Translations under genes and position numbers: made by a program
Part shown: positions 61,589-64,000 of the stretch, in pieces
How positions within the stretch are numbered: position 1 is the stretch's first letter
Layout: each line of letters begins with the position of its first letter
Notes under the pieces: generated by a model
Told to the model about the DNA's origin: nothing
The model's database searches: none
Seen by the model: only the letters and a program-made list of their open reading frames with translations
NCBI RefSeq assembly: GCF_004803715.2
Contig: NZ_CP039383.2
Location: forward strand, 1,054,001-1,118,000
Length of the DNA: 64,000 nt
Origin: Luteimonas yindakuii
GTDB lineage: Bacteria; Pseudomonadota; Gammaproteobacteria; Xanthomonadales; Xanthomonadaceae
Direction of reading: 5' to 3'

Positions 61589-63271
61589 ATGTGGGAAACC
61601 CTCGGCACCGTGCGCGATCTCGGGCGCCTGCAGGAGATCGCCGTGGTGCTGGCGCGCTACGGCTTTGGCGACGTGGTCCAGCGCATCGGGCTCGCGGCTG
61701 CGCTCGAACGGGCCGGTCGCCTGCTGCACCGGCAGCAGGCCAACGAGAAGCCGCGGATGTCGCCGCCCGAGCGGTTGCGCCATGCCCTGCAGGATCTCGG
61801 CCCCACCTTCGTCAAGCTCGGCCAGGTGCTGGCCACACGCGTCGACCTGCTGCCGACGGAATGGATCCGCGAGCTCGGCGAGCTGCAGAACGCGGTCCCC
61901 GCGCTGCCGTTCGAGACCATCCGCCCGCAGCTGGTCGCCGACCTCGGTGCCGAGCCGGAAGCGGTGTTCGCCCGCATCGATACGCGCGCGCTGGCGGCGG
62001 CGTCGCTGGCACAGACCCACCGCGCCTGGCTCGAGGACGGCACGCCGGTCGTGCTCAAGGTGCGTCGCCCGGGTATCCGCGAGGTGGTGGAAGCCGACCT
62101 GCGCCTGCTGGCGCGGCTGGCCGACATCATCCAGGCACAGGCACCCGACCTGCGTCTCTACCGCCCCACCGAGGTGGTCGCACAGTTCGCAACCTCATTG
62201 CGTGCGGAGCTCGACTTCGCCGCCGAGTGCCGCAACGCCGAGCGCATCGCCGCCAACTTCGCCGGGCATGAGGAGATCGCGATCCCGGTCGTCTACTGGC
62301 AGTGGACCTCGGAACGGCTCAACGTGCAGGGCTTCATGGATGGCATCCCCGGGCGCGATCTGGCCGCCGTGGACGACCTGGGCCTGGATCGCCACGCGCT
62401 CGCGCGCACCGGTGCGGCCATCGTGCTGAAGATGGTGCTCGAGGACGGCCTGTTCCACGCCGATCCGCACCCCGGGAACATCTTCTACCTCGAGGACGGC
62501 GGGATCGGCGTCATCGACTTCGGCATGGTCGGCCGTGTTTCGGAACGCCGGCGCATGCAGGTCGCGCAGCTGCTGTATGGCCTGGTCGACCAGGACGCCG
62601 AGGCGGTCACCGACATCCTGCTCGAGTGGACCGATGGCGAAAGCGGCGTCGACGAAGGCAGGCTGCAGGTCGAGGTCGGCAGCCTGATCGACCAGTACCG
62701 TGGTCTGCCGCTGAAGGAACTGCGGATCCCGCTGATGCTGGCCGACGTGGCCGGCCTGCTGCGCCGGCACGCGCTGACCCTGCCGCCGGACCTCGCGCTG
62801 ATGATCAAGGCGTTCCTGACCCTGGAAGGCCTGGGCCGCCAGCTCGATCCCGACTTCGACATGGCCACCGAGGCGCGGCCGTTCCTGCGCCGGGCGATGC
62901 TCGAGCGCTGGTCACCGCGGATCCTGGCGCGACGCGGGCGGCGGACGGTGTCGGGCGCGCTGGATCTCCTCGGCGACCTGCCGCGCGACCTGCGGCGGAT
63001 GATGCAGGCCGCAAGGCATGGACGCCTGCGCGGACAGATCGAGATCACCTCGCTCAAGGCCTTCGGTGACCAGCTCAACTCCGCCGCGAACCGGCTGACC
63101 ATCGGCGTGATCACCGCCGCGCTCATCATCGGCTCGTCGATCGTGATGAACAGCGTCGGCGGGGTCCCGAACCGCTGGCTGATGGCGATCGGCGTGCTCG
63201 GCTTCGTCGGCGCGGCCGTCACCGGGATCTGGATCGTGCTGTCGATCTGGCGCAGCGGCCGCCACCGTTGA
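61589..63271 (+). CDS. UbiB/ABC1/AarF-family atypical kinase
   Basis: 560 residues. ABC1-family marks: KxGQ motif in TFVKLGQVLATR, the Ala-rich nucleotide loop AAASLAQTH, VVLKVRRPGI, HADPHPGN (from His290) and IDFGMVG. Two C-terminal hydrophobic segments (about 495-555) anchor it in the membrane. UbiB supports ubiquinone biosynthesis, but this gene is not beside ubiE/ubiJ, so it may be a paralogue. 22 bases after pncC, likely one operon. Confidence 0.85.
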   Translation: MWETLGTVRDLGRLQEIAVVLARYGFGDVVQRIGLAAALERAGRLLHRQQANEKPRMSPPERLRHALQDLGPTFVKLGQVLATRVDLLPTEWIRELGELQNAVPALPFETIRPQLVADLGAEPEAVFARIDTRALAAASLAQTHRAWLEDGTPVVLKVRRPGIREVVEADLRLLARLADIIQAQAPDLRLYRPTEVVAQFATSLRAELDFAAECRNAERIAANFAGHEEIAIPVVYWQWTSERLNVQGFMDGIPGRDLAAVDDLGLDRHALARTGAAIVLKMVLEDGLFHADPHPGNIFYLEDGGIGVIDFGMVGRVSERRRMQVAQLLYGLVDQDAEAVTDILLEWTDGESGVDEGRLQVEVGSLIDQYRGLPLKELRIPLMLADVAGLLRRHALTLPPDLALMIKAFLTLEGLGRQLDPDFDMATEARPFLRRAMLERWSPRILARRGRRTVSGALDLLGDLPRDLRRMMQAARHGRLRGQIEITSLKAFGDQLNSAANRLTIGVITAALIIGSSIVMNSVGGVPNRWLMAIGVLGFVGAAVTGIWIVLSIWRSGRHR

Positions 63272-63296
63272 CCGTACCAGTGGTTAGTAGTAATAC
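63268..63296 (+). promoter_or_regulatory. lexA promoter overlapping its operator
   Basis: TTGACC (63268-63273), 17-base spacer, TAATAC (63291-63296). The -10 lies inside the LexA palindrome, and the start would fall at or within two bases of ATG 63305. No Shine-Dalgarno is present, so the mRNA is probably leaderless. Confidence 0.55.
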
Positions 63297-63304
63297 TACT
63301 AACC
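63282..63304. promoter_or_regulatory. LexA operator (SOS box), Xanthomonas type
   Basis: Perfect 11-1-11 palindrome ending immediately before the lexA ATG, with core TTAG (63284-63287), N6, TACTA (63294-63298). TTAG-N6-TACTA is the site reported for LexA of Xylella and Xanthomonas (established knowledge), unlike CTGT-N8-ACAG of E. coli. Confidence 0.9.
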
Positions 63305-63967
63305 ATGAAGCTTACCGACACCCAGCAGGCCGTCCTCGCCCTGATCGCCGAGCGCATCGAGGTGGAGGGCATGCCGCCCTCGCAGACCGAGATCGCCCGC
63401 GCACTGGGTTTCAGCAGCGTGCGCGCGGCGCAATACCACCTCGAGGCGCTGGAAGCGGCCGGTGCAATCGAGCGCGTCCCGGGCCGTGCGCGCGGCATCC
63501 GCGTGCTGGTGCAGCCGCCCGGTCCGCGCCAGGACAGTCTCGAGCTGGTGGACAGCGTGATATCGCAGGCGCTGCGGCTGCCGGTGCTCGGCCAGGTGGC
63601 TGCCGGCCTGCCGATCGGCGCCGGCGCACCCGACATCCTTGCCGCGGCCGAAGACCACGTGGTCCTCGACCGGGTGCTGTTCTCGCCGGCGCCGGATTAC
63701 CTCCTGAAGGTGAAAGGCGATTCGATGCGCGACGAGGGCATCTTCGACGGCGACCTCATCGGCGTGCATCGCACTCCGGAGGCGCGCTCCGGCGAGATCG
63801 TGGTGGCGCGCATCGACGACGAAATCACCGTCAAGCTGCTGCGCATCGGCAAGGACCGCATCCGCCTGTTGCCGCGCAACCCCGACTACGCACCCATCGA
63901 GGTGCAGCCGGGGCAGGATTTCGCCATCGAGGGCCTGTACTGCGGCCTGGTCCGGCCCAACCGCTGA
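63305..63967 (+). CDS. lexA: LexA repressor
   Basis: SOS repressor that self-cleaves when RecA is activated. 220 residues: winged HTH (PSQTEIARALGFSSVRAAQYHL), Ala100-Gly101 cleavage bond in VAAGLPIG, catalytic Ser140 (KGDSMRDEG) and Lys177 (EITVKLLR). Longer linker than E. coli LexA, as in Xanthomonads. It represses itself through the box touching its start codon. The stop overlaps the next ATG (TGATG), so a second gene is in the same SOS transcript. Confidence 0.96.
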   Translation: MKLTDTQQAVLALIAERIEVEGMPPSQTEIARALGFSSVRAAQYHLEALEAAGAIERVPGRARGIRVLVQPPGPRQDSLELVDSVISQALRLPVLGQVAAGLPIGAGAPDILAAAEDHVVLDRVLFSPAPDYLLKVKGDSMRDEGIFDGDLIGVHRTPEARSGEIVVARIDDEITVKLLRIGKDRIRLLPRNPDYAPIEVQPGQDFAIEGLYCGLVRPNR

Positions 63968-64000
63968 TGGGCACTGCCACGCGCGCTTTCCGCGCCATGC
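63967..64000 (+). CDS. Start of a gene co-transcribed with lexA (cut by window edge)
   Basis: ATG 63967 overlaps the last base of the lexA stop. The first codons read MGTATRAFRAM. It is not recA. In related genera lexA can head an imuA-imuB-dnaE2 mutagenesis cassette, so imuA is a possibility, but eleven codons cannot prove it. Confidence 0.4.
   Translation, partial: MGTATRAFRAM

Overview
The window reads as chromosome of a GC-rich gammaproteobacterium of the Lysobacteraceae/Xanthomonadaceae (Lysobacter/Luteimonas/Xanthomonas-like). The basis is the recognisable proteins, the block orders (miaA-hfq-hflX-hflK-hflC, rplU-rpmA-obgE, murJ-ribF-ileS-lspA-ispH, ffh-rpsP-rimM-trmD-rplS), a LexA operator of the TTAG-N6-TACTA type described for Xylella/Xanthomonas, and many CTCCCG-type palindromic intergenic repeats. 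Genus is inference; there is no rRNA here to settle it. Most of the window is ordinary core genome.

Layout. 1-8141: end of putP, miaA, hfq, hflX, hflK/hflC/DUF2065, a repeat-filled gap, purA and a YgjP-like metallopeptidase. 8158-12988: a MarR regulator divergent from a two-gene RND efflux operon with a clear operator between them. 13073-16965: secreted M3 peptidase, L,D-transpeptidase, small Lpp-like lipoprotein, arsC. 16543-19370: arsenic cluster, arsH-arsC on the minus strand and arsR-arsB on the plus strand. 19433-20599: second MarR regulator divergent from a DUF998 membrane protein. 20660-24154: McrB/McrC type IV restriction pair of visibly lower G+C, the only clear accessory or defence insert. 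24397-32187: small metabolic and hypothetical genes (DUF442 phosphatase, YgiD-type dioxygenase, catalase-like protein with cytochrome b561, DUF2058, histidine phosphatase, NAD(P)HX dehydratase, thioesterase). 32214-45948: uvrA, rplU-rpmA-obgE, rpsT, murJ (frameshifted at its 3' end), ribF, ileS, lspA, ispH. 46019-55438: tRNA-Thr(CGT), radA, CcsA/YpjD-like protein, ffh, class IV aminotransferase, rpsP-rimM-trmD-rplS, hslR. 55503-64000: mutS, a TonB-dependent receptor, pncC, a UbiB-family kinase, lexA and the first codons of a co-transcribed gene.

I found no CRISPR array, prophage, integrase, insertion sequence or rRNA operon, and no convincing wholly new multi-gene system. The strongest unusual signals are regulatory or structural: the murJ frameshift; a six-copy ~47-bp array of hairpins that decays in its middle; an 86-bp second repeat family; a 150-bp duplicated repeat module; a hairpin at the predicted purA transcription start; a lexA operator ending at the start codon with a probably leaderless transcript; and clean palindromic operators in front of two MarR-controlled divergent units.

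Gaps over 300 bases without a gene are 5801-6268, 28746-29142, 31428-31779, 37332-37920 and 44546-44997. Each holds palindromic repeats and is described under its own entries.
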